A stretch of 64,000 bases of DNA, from contig CP034986.1 in the NCBI GenBank assembly GCA_004026145.2, forward strand, positions 14,123,804 to 14,187,803, given 5' to 3'. Position numbers and translations under genes: made by a program. Numbering within the stretch: position 1 is the first letter of the stretch; each line of letters starts with the position of its first letter. Below, piece after piece: positions 63,966 to 64,000 of the stretch. Below the pieces are notes generated by a model, which did no database searches, was not told the origin of the DNA, and saw nothing but the letters and a program-made list of their open reading frames with translations. This DNA comes from Takifugu bimaculatus. Lineage: Eukaryota > Chordata > Actinopteri > Tetraodontiformes > Tetraodontidae.

Positions 63966-64000
63966 ATAAATGAAAATAAAATAAAATGTTGGCTCTTAAG

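Larger units (their letters stand above)
54912..64000 (-). other. intron 0 region upstream of exon 1
   Basis: Should be intron between the signal-peptide exon and exon 1. It contains a tRNA-derived SINE (57487-57790), small CA/TA repeats (61387-61412, 63762-63780, 63920-63964) and an 18-base perfect palindrome (62243-62260). I looked on the minus strand for a start codon followed by a hydrophobic leader and a phase 1 donor and found none. A good donor-like site at about 58357-58362 has only MIT before it and is not convincing. The promoter is therefore not in view. Confidence 0.7.

Overview
The window looks like vertebrate, most likely teleost fish, nuclear DNA. It has long AT-rich non-coding stretches, many CA/TG, TA and tetranucleotide microsatellites, fish-type SINE and LINE tail fragments, and one gene split into small exons with GT-AG borders. 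I found no prokaryotic features, tRNA/rRNA genes, CRISPR arrays or viral genes.

The only gene I can support is ncam2 (neural cell adhesion molecule 2, OCAM/RNCAM), on the minus strand, so its 5' end is at the high coordinates. Fifteen consecutive coding exons can be placed between 54911 and 3511. They keep one open frame of about 745 residues with matching splice phases throughout. Together they give five Ig domains (all ten paired cysteines present), two fibronectin type III domains, one membrane helix and a cysteine-rich juxtamembrane segment. The signal-peptide exon (expected above 54911, probably beyond 64000) and the cytoplasmic-tail exons (expected below 3508) were not found. I number exons as in the classical NCAM gene: signal exon 0, first Ig exon 1, GPI exon 15, membrane exon 16.

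Layout from 5' to 3' of the gene: 54912-64000 is intron 0, with a tRNA-derived SINE. 47055-54911 holds exons 1-4 (Ig1, Ig2). 33541-38127 holds exons 5-6 (Ig3), after a large intron 4. 21371-28118 holds exons 7-10 (Ig4, Ig5). 14813-19113 holds exons 11-14 (the FN3 pair). 3719-14812 is the 11.1 kb intron 14, which contains a candidate alternative terminal exon in the position of the NCAM GPI exon. 3511-3718 is the membrane exon 16. 1-3510 is intron 16.

The most interesting signals lie in the introns. They are a candidate GPI-type terminal exon near 13316 with a polyadenylation signal, an in-frame read-through of exon 14, a tandem NAG-NAG acceptor on the membrane exon, microsatellites placed against splice sites of exons 1, 4 and 5, a 20-bp-period degenerate minisatellite, and two diverged local duplications. 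I found no evidence for a wholly new biological system.
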